DNA of 62,139 nucleotides from an uncultured Prevotella sp. (GCA_946188165.1 CAMHTW010000016.1:1-62139), one strand, 5' to 3'. Shown: positions 33,393-42,290, numbered from the stretch's first letter. Made by a program: numbers and translations. The notes: a model not told the origin generated them from the letters alone.

Positions 33393-34460
33393 ATGGAAAA
33401 TACCAATAACAAGAATTATCTCAAGTTATCATTATTGGAACATATCCATATAAGGCCCACCATGTATATTGGCCGGTTAGGTGATGGGGCTTTGCCAGAT
33501 GATGGCCTCTATGTTATGTTGAAAGAAGTGGTTAATAATGCTGTTGATGAACTCGAAAACAAATCCAATAGTCAAATTGAAGTGGATTTGATGAATGAAC
33601 ATCGCATTACCATACGCGATAATGGTAATGGTATAGCATTAGATAACCTGACTCAATGTTTAGATGTAGTAGAATCAAATGCATTCTATCCGATAGGTGA
33701 AAAATCTATTGGCCTACATGGTCTGGGTCTTAGAATTGTTAATGGACTTAGTTCGTATCTTGAAGTAAGAAGCTATCATGACGGCAAAGTTAGAACTGTT
33801 ATTTATGAATACGGAGTATTAAAGGAGGACATAACAAAGTCTACAGATGAGAGCAATGGTTTATATGTATCTTTTGAACCGAATATTGCGCTTTTCAAGG
33901 ACTATCGATTCCATGAAGATATTCTGATTGATATGCTTCGAAACTATTCATACCTGAACACAGGATTGTCCATAAAATATAATGGCCTTCAAATGCTGTC
34001 TTTTAACGGACTTGCGGATATGTTACACGACGATGTTAAATCTGAAGCAATATACCCCATTATACATTTCATTGGATATGACATAGAGATTGCTTTTACG
34101 CATACCTATCGGAGTGGAAGAACAATCTATTCATATGTGAATAAACATTATACACCTTTAGGTGGCACTCATCAAGAGGCTTTTGAAAAGCACTTTATCA
34201 AAACCATGAAGAGAGTCTATGGCAGAAAGAAGAACGATGCAATACTGTATGGTTTGGTGGCCGCAATTGCAATTAGAGTTGACGATCCCATCTTTGATTC
34301 ATCGACAAAAGTAAAACTATCATCAAACATAATGGAAGAGAATGGTGTCTCTATCGACACCTACATTGGTGATTTCTTGGAAAAACATCTGTATGATTAC
34401 TTATGTGCACATCCTGATGTTTCAAGTACCATTAAGTCAACAATTAATGAATATAAATAA
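33393..34460 (+). CDS. ParE/GyrB-like ATPase half (GHKL + transducer, no Toprim)
   Basis: A 355-residue protein matching only the N-terminal half of a type IIA topoisomerase ATPase subunit. Catalytic features are intact: Glu45 and Asn49 in KEVVNNAVDE, Asp76 in RDNGNGI, the lid SIGLHGLGLRIVNGLS, and Lys306 in the QTK-type loop SSTKVKL. RPTMYIGRLGDGALPDDGLYV follows the Bacteroidota ParE type more closely than GyrB. The protein ends where the transducer domain ends, so no Toprim or DNA-gate module exists. It should bind and hydrolyse ATP and dimerise but cannot cleave DNA. It may act as a decoy, an adaptor or a poison of the housekeeping topoisomerase; that is inference. A terminator follows at 34472. 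Confidence 0.75.
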   Translation: MENTNNKNYLKLSLLEHIHIRPTMYIGRLGDGALPDDGLYVMLKEVVNNAVDELENKSNSQIEVDLMNEHRITIRDNGNGIALDNLTQCLDVVESNAFYPIGEKSIGLHGLGLRIVNGLSSYLEVRSYHDGKVRTVIYEYGVLKEDITKSTDESNGLYVSFEPNIALFKDYRFHEDILIDMLRNYSYLNTGLSIKYNGLQMLSFNGLADMLHDDVKSEAIYPIIHFIGYDIEIAFTHTYRSGRTIYSYVNKHYTPLGGTHQEAFEKHFIKTMKRVYGRKKNDAILYGLVAAIAIRVDDPIFDSSTKVKLSSNIMEENGVSIDTYIGDFLEKHLYDYLCAHPDVSSTIKSTINEYK

Positions 34461-34471
34461 GCAGTAGTGTA

Positions 34472-34511
34472 GGAGCGACCAACCGTGATGGTTAGTCGCT
34501 CCTTCTTTCTT
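34472..34511 (+). terminator. Intrinsic terminator of the division-homologue cassette
   Basis: GGAGCGACCAACC (34472-34484) pairs with GGTTAGTCGCTCC (34490-34502), one mismatch, around GTGAT, followed by a T-rich tail. Confidence 0.8.
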
Positions 34512-34549
34512 AGCTTTCTTCCTCACTGAAGATCGCGATTAAAAGGAAA

Positions 34550-34832
34550 GGTGCATTTGCTTCTACGTAGCAGTTGAAACGCTCACACGAGATCTGGGTT
34601 CACTTCATACCTGGTTCCTGACACAACGCATAATAACCACTTCGGGCCTGCATCGCTGCGGGCCCGAAATGATTGTTTTACAAAATAACTAAAACCAAAT
34701 TCTATGAGAAAACTACTAACCAATAACCAAAACAAAAAACTTATGAAACAATATAACCTAAATCTAAATAGTTGGAACTCTTTCCTTTCTTTTTCTGATG
34801 CAAAATTAGGGCGTTTTTTATGAGAAAACAAG
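34550..34832 (-). other. Gene-free stretch with a minus-strand promoter and strong hairpin; possible small RNA
   Basis: On the minus strand, TTG (34831-34829), a 20-bp spacer and TAATTTTG (34808-34801) form a Bacteroidota promoter with no protein-coding frame that I can support downstream. The would-be transcript runs over an A/T-rich leader, then a strong stem TTCGGGCC/GGCCCGAA (34641-34668), then a conserved-looking GC-balanced segment around 34560-34640. No T-run terminator is seen on that strand near 34500. The remainder of 34833-35041 shows nothing I can name. Confidence 0.4.
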
Positions 34833-35041
34833 AAATGAGGCTATTTCTTCATCGACTTGTTGCGACAGGAACCGAGTCTCGCGACAAAAGAGGAGAAAAG
34901 CATGAATTGCTGTCGTAATGTCAGGGTTGAATGACATTAACGATGGCTGATGGAAGAAATAGGATGGCTGACGTGAGAAGTGAGGATGGCATCATTTGAA
35001 ACTGTTATTTATTGAGTATTTTTAAGATTTTCCGAAAAATA

Positions 35042-35073
35042 TTTGGAAATTCCGAAAAATAGTACTATATTTG
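35042..35073 (+). promoter_or_regulatory. Promoter and likely autoregulatory operator of higBA
   Basis: TTTG (35042-35045), 20 bp, TATATTTG (35066-35073) match the consensus. The TTTG is embedded in a pair of TTCCGAAAAATA direct repeats (the second at 35050-35061), with TTTCC/GGAAA inverted around ATATT, which would suit an antitoxin operator. Confidence 0.75.
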
Positions 35074-35091
35074 TACCCAAAAACAACAAAA

Positions 35092-35388
35092 ATGAGAATA
35101 ATATCCAAAAGTACACTGGTTGAATACTATACAAAAAATCCTCAATCTAAGACAGCATTGGAGGAATGGTACGAAAAGACAAAGAAAGCGGAATGGACTT
35201 GTTTTGCCGATATTAAGAACACGTTTAACAGCGTAGATGCTGTTGGCAATCAGAGGTTTGTGTTCAACATCAAAGGCAACGACTATCGCCTAGTGGTTTT
35301 GATATTGTTTACGCCCAAGACGGTATATATCCGTTTTGTTGGAACACATTCAGAGTATGATGCAATTAAGGATATAAAGAATATATAG
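35092..35388 (+). CDS. higB: HigB-family toxin (mRNA interferase)
   Basis: A 98-residue RelE/HigB-type toxin that would cut mRNA at the ribosome. The family pattern is clear: SKTALEEWYEKTKKAEWTCFADIKNTF, then VFNIKGNDYRLVVLILF and VYIRFVGTHSEYD. The order toxin-antitoxin is typical for higBA. The start at 35092 is preferred over 35071 because the -7 element ends at 35073. The antitoxin starts 2 bp after the stop. Confidence 0.88.
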   Translation: MRIISKSTLVEYYTKNPQSKTALEEWYEKTKKAEWTCFADIKNTFNSVDAVGNQRFVFNIKGNDYRLVVLILFTPKTVYIRFVGTHSEYDAIKDIKNI

Positions 35389-35390
35389 GT

Positions 35391-35756
35391 ATGGCACAGA
35401 TTAAGAGCGAAGCTGCCTATAGAGCAGCGATGAAAAGAATTGATGAACTGCTTAAAGTGGTTAACGACTCTACTCCAGTAGACGACCCAAGCTATCTGGA
35501 GCTGGATATGATTTCTGATATGGTAGCAGAATATGAGGATGTCCACTACCCCATCAGTAAACCTACGCTGATAGATGTCATCAAACTACGTCTCTACGAA
35601 ATGGGCATCACCCAAACTAAACTCGCAGAGATGCTTGGTCTTAGCAATGCCCGTGTCAGTGAAATCATGAACGGCAAAAGCGAGCCATCGCTGAAAATTG
35701 GTAGAGAATTGAGCCGTCAGCTGAATATCGACCCTGCTGTGGTGCTGGGAGTGTGA
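35391..35756 (+). CDS. higA: HigA-family antitoxin
   Basis: A 121-residue protein with an N-terminal helical part and a C-terminal Cro/C1-type HTH: MGITQTKLAEMLGLSNARVSEIMNGKSEPSLKIG. It would neutralise HigB and repress the promoter at 35042-35073. It ends before a palindrome at 35758-35787. Confidence 0.88.
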   Translation: MAQIKSEAAYRAAMKRIDELLKVVNDSTPVDDPSYLELDMISDMVAEYEDVHYPISKPTLIDVIKLRLYEMGITQTKLAEMLGLSNARVSEIMNGKSEPSLKIGRELSRQLNIDPAVVLGV

Positions 35757-35757
35757 A

Positions 35758-35787
35758 GTGCACAACAGGGTCAGTTCCGCTGTGCAC
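35758..35787. repeat. Palindrome with GTGCACA/TGTGCAC arms
   Basis: Perfect 7-bp arms around a GGGTCAGTTCC-containing centre. Similar in layout to the palindrome at 24050-24076. May serve as the higBA transcript end, though no T-run follows. Confidence 0.5.
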
Positions 35788-35816
35788 GCAACCAGAAAGA
35801 TTTATCAAATAAAGAT

Positions 35817-35963
35817 ATGAAAACAATGAAATACTGGAGAAACATCCTCGTGATGATAGCTGCCACGCTCTCCCTCGCCTCTTGCGACAGACAGCTGGAG
35901 ATATCTTCTACACCTTCAAGTTCGAACAGTCCGCAAAATGACTCATGGGGTCTATCACTCTGA
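35817..35963 (+). CDS. Short lipoprotein ORF, probably a truncated gene
   Basis: 48 residues with a lipoprotein signal: MKTMKYWRNILVMIAA then LSLASC and only about 25 further residues rich in Ser and Asn, ending at TGA 35961-35963. The signal is convincing, but the mature part is too short for a known function. It may be a genuine small lipoprotein or the 5' end of a gene cut by a repeat insertion; repeat DNA starts 20 bp on. Confidence 0.45.
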   Translation: MKTMKYWRNILVMIAATLSLASCDRQLEISSTPSSSNSPQNDSWGLSL

Positions 35964-35984
35964 GTCATAATAATTAAGCAAAAG

Positions 35985-36050
35985 CGTGCCTTATTGCAAA
36001 ATAAAGCACGCTTATTTTTGGATAAGTGCCGCTTATTGGCGACACGTTTT
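35985..36050. repeat. Repeat region with AAGC/GCTT words at about 22-bp spacing, right side of the island
   Basis: Words of the type AAAGCGTGCCTTATTGC, AAAGCACGCTTATTTTTGG and AAGTGCCGCTTATTGG follow at about 22-23 bp. ATAAGTGCCGCTTAT (36022-36036) is the reverse complement of 25909-25923 on the left side of the island. Confidence 0.55.
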
Positions 36051-36060
36051 TTAGTCAACA

Positions 36061-36537
36061 TTACTTCTCCTCTTCCTTCACCGTATAACGAACGTTGAGG
36101 TTAGGCGAATAGGTATTCTCAAGTGTTAAGGTGATGAAACCGCCGTCGGTCTCGAAGGTTGCAACCTTGTGGTCGTCGCCATGCTTAGGCATATTGGGCC
36201 ACGTGCCCAGTTCCTTCTCCAGATTGTCACGCAGTTCCTGCCAGGCATCACGTGTGCTGTCGTTGGTTGACATGGTGTAGTTTTCCTGTGCCATGAGCAA
36301 TTTCTCGCCTTTGAAGGCCAACAGTACATGGTAAGGGACGCCTTCGCTCTTCATCACCCATGTCTTACCGCTGTCCGAGGCTGCTGTATCGACGGCGAAG
36401 CCGCGTGCCTTCAGTGAATCCATAAACTGTGTCAAGGGCATGTTCATTGCCAGACCACGATAATTAAACGGTGCTTTCTCGTCGGAGCAAGCAAACAATG
36501 CAGCAACGGCTGCGACAAATAAAACAAGTTTCTTCAT
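36061..36537 (-). CDS. Small lipoprotein of unknown function
   Basis: 158 residues with lipobox LFAC (Cys17) and a two-lobe alpha/beta-looking mature part: YRGLAMNMPLTQFMDSLKARGF, then KSEGVPYHVLLAFKGEKLL, then GGFITLTLENTYSPNLNVRY. It could be a periplasmic-facing binding or inhibitor-like protein; I do not recognise a family. It lies 40 bp downstream of the M16 protease gene on the same strand and is probably co-transcribed. Confidence 0.7.
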   Translation of the reverse strand: MKKLVLFVAAVAALFACSDEKAPFNYRGLAMNMPLTQFMDSLKARGFAVDTAASDSGKTWVMKSEGVPYHVLLAFKGEKLLMAQENYTMSTNDSTRDAWQELRDNLEKELGTWPNMPKHGDDHKVATFETDGGFITLTLENTYSPNLNVRYTVKEEEK

Positions 36538-36577
36538 AACATTATAAGTGTTTCAAGATTAATGTTTCTCTGTTTTT

Positions 36578-39403
36578 TCATTTCTCACTTAGCATAGTGA
36601 CCTCGATGCAGCGGTGGGCGCCGATGAGCCGCTGAGCCATCTGCTGCACCTGCCGTGCCGTCATGGCCTCAACCATCTTGCAGTAATCCTTGTCGAAGTC
36701 GGCATTGTCGTCCAACTCGTGCCAGATGACATAGCTCCAATAGTCGTTGGTGGTCTCAGCCTGCTGATACTGTTTGACCAGATACTGCTTCACCTTTTCC
36801 ATGCTGGACGCCACAGGTCCGTATTTGGCTATATTTGCCAGCTGCTGATAGATGATGGGGTTAAGCTCAGCATAACGGTCGGGATCAGCATTATACGAAA
36901 TCTTCATCGTTGCGTTAGGACGTTCATCCTTGTCGAAGTCGAAAGCTACGGTCACGCCATACGTGCCTCCCTTCTCCTCGCGCACTGAGTCGGTATAGGC
37001 TATCTTCAGCACACGTGTCAGGAAGTCGAGTTCCAAGTCGGCCTGAGGTGAGAAGGGAATGTCGGCAGAATAGAAGATACTGACATTGGCCAACGGGGTG
37101 GACATCTTCTTGCGGAAGACGCTGACCTTCGACCCTTCGGTCATGCGCGGCACGTTCTGCCAATTGGTTTTCTCGGCCTTGTAGGTAGAGGGCAGCGTGG
37201 CGAGATACTGGCAGCACAAATGGCGCAACTCCCACTCGTCGAAGTTGCCAATGATAACCGTCTTGAAGTTCGAGGCATCGCTGAACCGCTCTTTGTAGAT
37301 CTCTAAGATGCGGTCGTAGCTGACATGGTCGAGGGTGCTCTGCACCACTGGCTTTACACGCGGATGATGGTCGTAGAGTATGGCGCGTAGCGAGTCGTTA
37401 TAGTCAACCTTTGGCGCAGCGTTGCGATTGGTCAGGAACGAACGCTGACGATTCATCAAACCCTGGAAGGCTATGGTGTCGCGACGAGGCTGTGTAAAGT
37501 AGAGGTGGGCCAGTTGGAAGAGTGTAGGCAAATCCTGCTGCGACACACCGCCGCTGATGGTCTGACTGCGTGTGCCTACCGAGATATTGACACGTACAGA
37601 CTTACCCGTGAGCATGCGTCGCAGGGTGGTAGCATCGAACTCAGCCACGCCGGCTTCCGTGATAGCACTGTTGAGGAGTGCGAAGTTGGGGATGTCCTCA
37701 TCGCCATAGACCGAGGTGCCTCCCTCAGCCCGCATGGTCATCGAGACGGCATCGGCAGCAAAGTTGGTTTGCTTGATATACACCTTCATGCCATTGGACA
37801 GTGTCCACTCTACAAAGCCGTGCTTATAGTTGCGTTCGCTAACGATAGAGGCCGACTTCGAGTTCAGAGATGACAGGTAGGCGGTAAGATCGACGGTAGG
37901 TTCCTTCTCGGGATATGGAGCATAGCTCAGCTGCTGGGTTGCCAGGATGACGTTCTCTATCTGCTGTTCAGTGGGCAGCGTGAATCCTGCCTTGTCAGGG
38001 GCATACATAAGGGCCACCTGGTTCTGGTCGGTTATGAGCTGACGGGCAGCCTCGTTGACCTCCTGCAGCGTCACCTCACGATCGAAGCGGCGCGTCAGTT
38101 CCAACTGGTCGTCCATGGAAATCAGCGGCTCGCCGCTGAGGAAATGGTTGACGCAGGCGCTGACGTACTTGGCGTTGCGACGGTCGTCGCGTTCACGGTA
38201 CTTACGCTCGTCGTGGCTGAGCTTCTGGCTCTTGGCACGCTGGAATTCGGACTGCGTAAAACCATGCTGACGGGCACGTTCGACCACACCGACGGCAGCG
38301 ATAATACCACCTAAGACGTTCTCCTCTTTACAGCTGATGGAGAGTGCAAAAGCCTCCTTGGTACGACTGAGGAAGAAATTGCCCACACGGGCCGTAGCAC
38401 TCTGGTAGGGTGGCACGGCCTGCTGTTTCAGTTCTGACAGACGGTCGTTCAGCATCGAAGTAACCAGTCCGTCGACATAGTCGCCCCGCAGGTATTTCTC
38501 GTCGTTCTTCTCATCATCGGGCGTGGCGTCGCGTTTCTGATAGAGGTGGCAGAGCACGATGGGCTGTTCGCTATCCTTCTCGATATCGACAATCATCTTC
38601 TTATTGTCGTTCACAGGATAGTATTCGCGCTTGGCAGCATTCTTAGGCATAGGGATGGACGAGAAGAGTTTCTTGATTTTCTTCTCCATCTTATCCACAT
38701 CGATGTCGCCCACCACAACGATGGCCTGCAGGTCAGGGCGATACCACTTGTGATAGTAGTCGCGCAAGTCCTCGTAGGGAAAGTTATCGACGATATCCAT
38801 CGACCCGATGGGCATGCAGTCCTCATACTTGGTGCCCTTATACACCTTAGGCATGGCCTGCTCCATCAGCCGCTGTACGGCACGTCCGGCACGGCGCTGG
38901 CGCCACTCTTCATGAATCACGCCGCGCTCCTTGTCAATTTCCTTGTCTTCCAACAGCAGGTAGTGGCTCCAGTCATGCAGAATGAGCAGACACGAGTCGA
39001 TGATGCCGTCACGCTTCAAGGGGACTGCCGAGATATTGTAAACCGTCTGTTCTACACTGGTATAGGCATTGAGGTTGGTGCCGAACCTGACGCCAATGGT
39101 CTCACACCAAGGCACAATGCCCAGCTTCTTGCCCCTGCCGGGGAAATGTTTCGTACCATTAAAAGCCATGTGCTCCAGGAAGTGGGCCAGTCCGCGCTGG
39201 CGGGGTTCTTCCTGAATAGAGCCCACACGCTGGGCAATATAGAAGTCAGCCATCTTCGGGTCTTTATCGTTATGACGCAGATAGTAGGTCATACCATTCT
39301 TCAACTTACCCATGCGTATCGTGGCATCCTGACGCAACGGTTGAGCCAGCACACAGGCGGCAATCAACGCCATGGCCGCAAACAGAATCAGTCGTTTATT
39401 CAT
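36578..39403 (-). CDS. M16 family zinc metalloprotease, exported
   Basis: A 941-residue pitrilysin-like protease with a signal peptide (ending ACVLAQ). The inverted zinc motif is His74-x-x-Glu77-His78 in GLAHFLEHMAFNG, and the third ligand is probably Glu166 in GVIHEEW. The usual four-lobe repeat is visible, with a second, non-catalytic half beginning near WTLSNGMKVYIKQTNFAADAVSM. Likely degrades peptides in the periplasm or at the surface. Transcribed from a -7 element at 39426-39433 and followed by the small lipoprotein gene. Confidence 0.9.
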   Translation of the reverse strand: MNKRLILFAAMALIAACVLAQPLRQDATIRMGKLKNGMTYYLRHNDKDPKMADFYIAQRVGSIQEEPRQRGLAHFLEHMAFNGTKHFPGRGKKLGIVPWCETIGVRFGTNLNAYTSVEQTVYNISAVPLKRDGIIDSCLLILHDWSHYLLLEDKEIDKERGVIHEEWRQRRAGRAVQRLMEQAMPKVYKGTKYEDCMPIGSMDIVDNFPYEDLRDYYHKWYRPDLQAIVVVGDIDVDKMEKKIKKLFSSIPMPKNAAKREYYPVNDNKKMIVDIEKDSEQPIVLCHLYQKRDATPDDEKNDEKYLRGDYVDGLVTSMLNDRLSELKQQAVPPYQSATARVGNFFLSRTKEAFALSISCKEENVLGGIIAAVGVVERARQHGFTQSEFQRAKSQKLSHDERKYRERDDRRNAKYVSACVNHFLSGEPLISMDDQLELTRRFDREVTLQEVNEAARQLITDQNQVALMYAPDKAGFTLPTEQQIENVILATQQLSYAPYPEKEPTVDLTAYLSSLNSKSASIVSERNYKHGFVEWTLSNGMKVYIKQTNFAADAVSMTMRAEGGTSVYGDEDIPNFALLNSAITEAGVAEFDATTLRRMLTGKSVRVNISVGTRSQTISGGVSQQDLPTLFQLAHLYFTQPRRDTIAFQGLMNRQRSFLTNRNAAPKVDYNDSLRAILYDHHPRVKPVVQSTLDHVSYDRILEIYKERFSDASNFKTVIIGNFDEWELRHLCCQYLATLPSTYKAEKTNWQNVPRMTEGSKVSVFRKKMSTPLANVSIFYSADIPFSPQADLELDFLTRVLKIAYTDSVREEKGGTYGVTVAFDFDKDERPNATMKISYNADPDRYAELNPIIYQQLANIAKYGPVASSMEKVKQYLVKQYQQAETTNDYWSYVIWHELDDNADFDKDYCKMVEAMTARQVQQMAQRLIGAHRCIEVTMLSEK

Positions 39404-39425
39404 CGGAATTTAATTATAATGGTGG

Positions 39426-39433
39426 CAAAGGTA
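39426..39433 (-). promoter_or_regulatory. -7 element of the M16 gene
   Basis: CAAAGGTA on the plus strand reads TACCTTTG on the minus strand, 22 bp upstream of the M16 ATG. No clean -33 is seen. Confidence 0.55.
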
Positions 39434-39477
39434 CGAAAAAAACATGGAACAACGTGCAATATTATTGTATTTTTTTG

Positions 39478-39485
39478 TAATTTTG
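39478..39485 (+). promoter_or_regulatory. -7 element of the TonB-receptor operon
   Basis: TAATTTTG, 39 bp before the ATG at 39525. No clean -33 at usual spacing. Confidence 0.55.
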
Positions 39486-39524
39486 CACCCTGAACGTAAC
39501 AATCCATAAAAATAATAAGGAAAC

Positions 39525-42290
39525 ATGACACCGACAAAGATAACCTCCTTGCTATTGTCCTTGCTGTTGCCACTGTCACTATGGGCGCAGAAGCCGACGG
39601 GTGCCTATTCGGTTGAGCTGACGGTGAAGGACAAAGACACGAAAGAAGCTGTTATCATGGCGACTGTCCAGCTTCAGCCTTCGGGTGCCGTGGCTGTGAC
39701 AGACATGAACGGTAAAGCCTCTGTCAAGAATATAGAGGAAGGCATATACACCATCAACATCTCGTATGTGGGTTACGAACCCATTACGACACAGGTCAAG
39801 GTGACGCGTAACATGAAGCTGAACTTCCAGATGACGCCCACCACACTTGCACTGAGGGAAGTCAACGTCGTAGCCAGGCAAAATGCGTCCGGTAAGGCCA
39901 CGAGCAGCATTATTGGGCGCCAAGCCATCGACCACCTGCAAGCCACATCGCTGGCAGACATCATGCAACTGGTACCCGGCGGACTCATGGGCAACCAGGA
40001 CTTGACATCTTCCACCGGGTCGCGATTGCAAATACGCTCTGCCTCTCCCAATGCCTATAACAGCAACTCAGCATTCGGTTCACCCATCATTGTTGACGGC
40101 GTACCCATGTCGAACAACGGCAACCTGTCGCAAGGTGACTACTCGAACACGGCCTTGGCAGGCACCGACATGCGCAACATCGCCGCTGACGACATCGAGG
40201 AAGTGGAGGTGATTCGCGGTATTCCCTCGGCAGAATATGGCGACCTGACCAGCGGCATGGTGGTGGTGCACTCGAAGATCGGTGTCACCCCCTGGCAGAT
40301 GAAGGGCAAGGTGAACCCGGGCATGATGAACTACTCGTTAGGCAAGGGACTGCGCATGGACAGGTACGGCGTGCTGAACTTCAACATCGACTATGCACAA
40401 GCCTGGGGCGACCCTCGCAAAAAAACCAACTCCTTCGACCGCTACAACCTCTCGTTAGGCTATGGCTTTGACATCAGCAAGACGTGGCATACCGACACGA
40501 AACTGCGCTACAACTATGCCAAGACTTGGAGCGGACAGGACCCTGACGCCATTCAGGACGGTACAGAGTCGGAGGACAAGAACATCACTTTCTCACTGAC
40601 ACACAACGGAAAAATACGTCTCGACAAGTTCTTTTCACGTCATCTCTCATACACCGTAGGACTCAGTCTGACACAGTCGGACACGAAGAACACGGCCTTT
40701 GCCGGCGGCGGACTGACCCCCATCTACACGGCCATGACCACTGGCTACAACAGACTGCAGTTCGTGAACACCTCCTACAAAGCCACCGGCTACAACGAGA
40801 GCCGGCCCGGTAACCTGTTTGCCAAGATCAACAACAGCTTCTACCTGAAGAGCGGGAAGACCAACCAGAACTTCAAGATGGGCGTGGAATACAAGTACGA
40901 CTGGAACAGCGGACGTGGCTACTATAACGATGACGAGAGTCTGCCGCTGAAGCCTAACGGCAGCAGCAGGCCAAGACCCTTCAGCGATGTGCCGGGCTTG
41001 CACCAGATGGCAGCCTACATAGAAGACAATTTCAGCTGGCAGTACTGGGGCAAGCGGAGCCTGCGCCTGCAACTGGGTGCCCGTTTCACCGCCATGCAGC
41101 CCTTCGACGACGTGCGCACCTTTGCACTCTCGCCCCGTGCCAACTTGAGCATAGAACTGACCGACTGGCTGACGCTGCGGGGCGGTTTCGGCATCAACTC
41201 GAAGACGCCTGGCATGAACTACCTCTATCCCGACAAACACTATGCCGACTATGCCTCGGCCAACTACATGCCACAGGACAATCCCGCAGGACTACTCTAT
41301 TATGGTTACACGCACGTGTACGAGGTGGAGTACACCCGCGACCTGAAGATTGTAAACACAACGAAGATGGAGGCAGGCATTGACATCAGGCTGCCAGGAC
41401 AACGCAAACTGAGCATCATCGCCTATCAGGACCGTACCACCAACGGATTTGCCAGCATGACTGAATACCTGACCTACCCCGTCAACTACTACACCCCGCA
41501 GCAGGGACTTATCATCACACCTGGCCAGGCCACACAGGTGGACATCAGCAATCCCGCATTCACCAAGACCATGTGGACCACAACGGGGCGCATTGGCAAT
41601 ACGGACGTCAACATCAACAAGGGTGTGGAGTTCGACTTCGACCTGGGTAAAATCAAACCTCTGCAGACCAACATCTACATTTCAGGTGCATGGCAGGAAA
41701 CCAAGAACTACTCGAAGGCTCTGCACTACGGCAATCCTACCCCAATGCCTACCAGCTATTCGAGCTACAACACCACACCCATCAAGATGGTATGGCCTGC
41801 CGAACAGGAACAGACACGCTACCAGCAGTTTGTCAACACCCTGCGACTGGTGACGCACATCCCGCAGCTGCGCATGGTGGCATCGCTGACAGGACAGGTC
41901 ATCTGGCACCACTCGACACTGAGCCGCACAGACCATATACGTCCCTGCGCATGGATTACGACAGACCTTGTACAGCACGACATTACCGACGACATGCTGA
42001 GCGGCTTTATAGGCGAGGACGGCAAATACTATGCTACCGCGCCCGCAGGCATCAGCAGTTTCGAGATTGCCAAACAGACGGGCAGCAGCTATAACTACAG
42101 CAAGAATCCCGTGACATGGAACGTCTCAGCCCGACTGACCAAGGAATTCGGCAAGTTCGCCGGTCTATCGTTCTATGCCAACAACGTCATGTTCTACGAA
42201 CCTTTCCTCACCCAGAGCAACAGCTCGTCGCTGACCCAGCGCAACACGGGCACTTTCTCGTTTGGCGTGGAACTGTTCCTTAATTTATAA
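39525..42290 (+). CDS. TonB-dependent receptor (non-SusC type)
   Basis: A 921-residue outer-membrane receptor with a signal peptide (ending LSLWAQ), an N-terminal carboxypeptidase-regulatory-like domain (YSVELTVKDKDTKEAVIMA), a plug domain (LADIMQLVPGGLMGNQDL; SPIIVDGVPM; EEVEVIRGIPSAEYGDLTSG) and a barrel ending in FSFGVELFLNL. The plug pattern is that of a siderophore, haem or metal receptor and not SusC-type. It heads an operon with a DUF4876-like lipoprotein, a DUF6850-like barrel and a secreted triple-HMA protein, which points to metal traffic. Confidence 0.9.
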   Translation: MTPTKITSLLLSLLLPLSLWAQKPTGAYSVELTVKDKDTKEAVIMATVQLQPSGAVAVTDMNGKASVKNIEEGIYTINISYVGYEPITTQVKVTRNMKLNFQMTPTTLALREVNVVARQNASGKATSSIIGRQAIDHLQATSLADIMQLVPGGLMGNQDLTSSTGSRLQIRSASPNAYNSNSAFGSPIIVDGVPMSNNGNLSQGDYSNTALAGTDMRNIAADDIEEVEVIRGIPSAEYGDLTSGMVVVHSKIGVTPWQMKGKVNPGMMNYSLGKGLRMDRYGVLNFNIDYAQAWGDPRKKTNSFDRYNLSLGYGFDISKTWHTDTKLRYNYAKTWSGQDPDAIQDGTESEDKNITFSLTHNGKIRLDKFFSRHLSYTVGLSLTQSDTKNTAFAGGGLTPIYTAMTTGYNRLQFVNTSYKATGYNESRPGNLFAKINNSFYLKSGKTNQNFKMGVEYKYDWNSGRGYYNDDESLPLKPNGSSRPRPFSDVPGLHQMAAYIEDNFSWQYWGKRSLRLQLGARFTAMQPFDDVRTFALSPRANLSIELTDWLTLRGGFGINSKTPGMNYLYPDKHYADYASANYMPQDNPAGLLYYGYTHVYEVEYTRDLKIVNTTKMEAGIDIRLPGQRKLSIIAYQDRTTNGFASMTEYLTYPVNYYTPQQGLIITPGQATQVDISNPAFTKTMWTTTGRIGNTDVNINKGVEFDFDLGKIKPLQTNIYISGAWQETKNYSKALHYGNPTPMPTSYSSYNTTPIKMVWPAEQEQTRYQQFVNTLRLVTHIPQLRMVASLTGQVIWHHSTLSRTDHIRPCAWITTDLVQHDITDDMLSGFIGEDGKYYATAPAGISSFEIAKQTGSSYNYSKNPVTWNVSARLTKEFGKFAGLSFYANNVMFYEPFLTQSNSSSLTQRNTGTFSFGVELFLNL

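Noticed and set aside
34583..34831. 82-codon minus-strand ORF
   Set aside because: The frame runs through the promoter at 34801-34832 and has no ribosome-binding site; a non-coding transcript fits better.
38546..39493. Open frame of 315 codons on the plus strand opposite the M16 gene
   Set aside because: The minus strand encodes the HxxEH zinc motif and full M16 architecture; the antisense frame also covers the promoter region.
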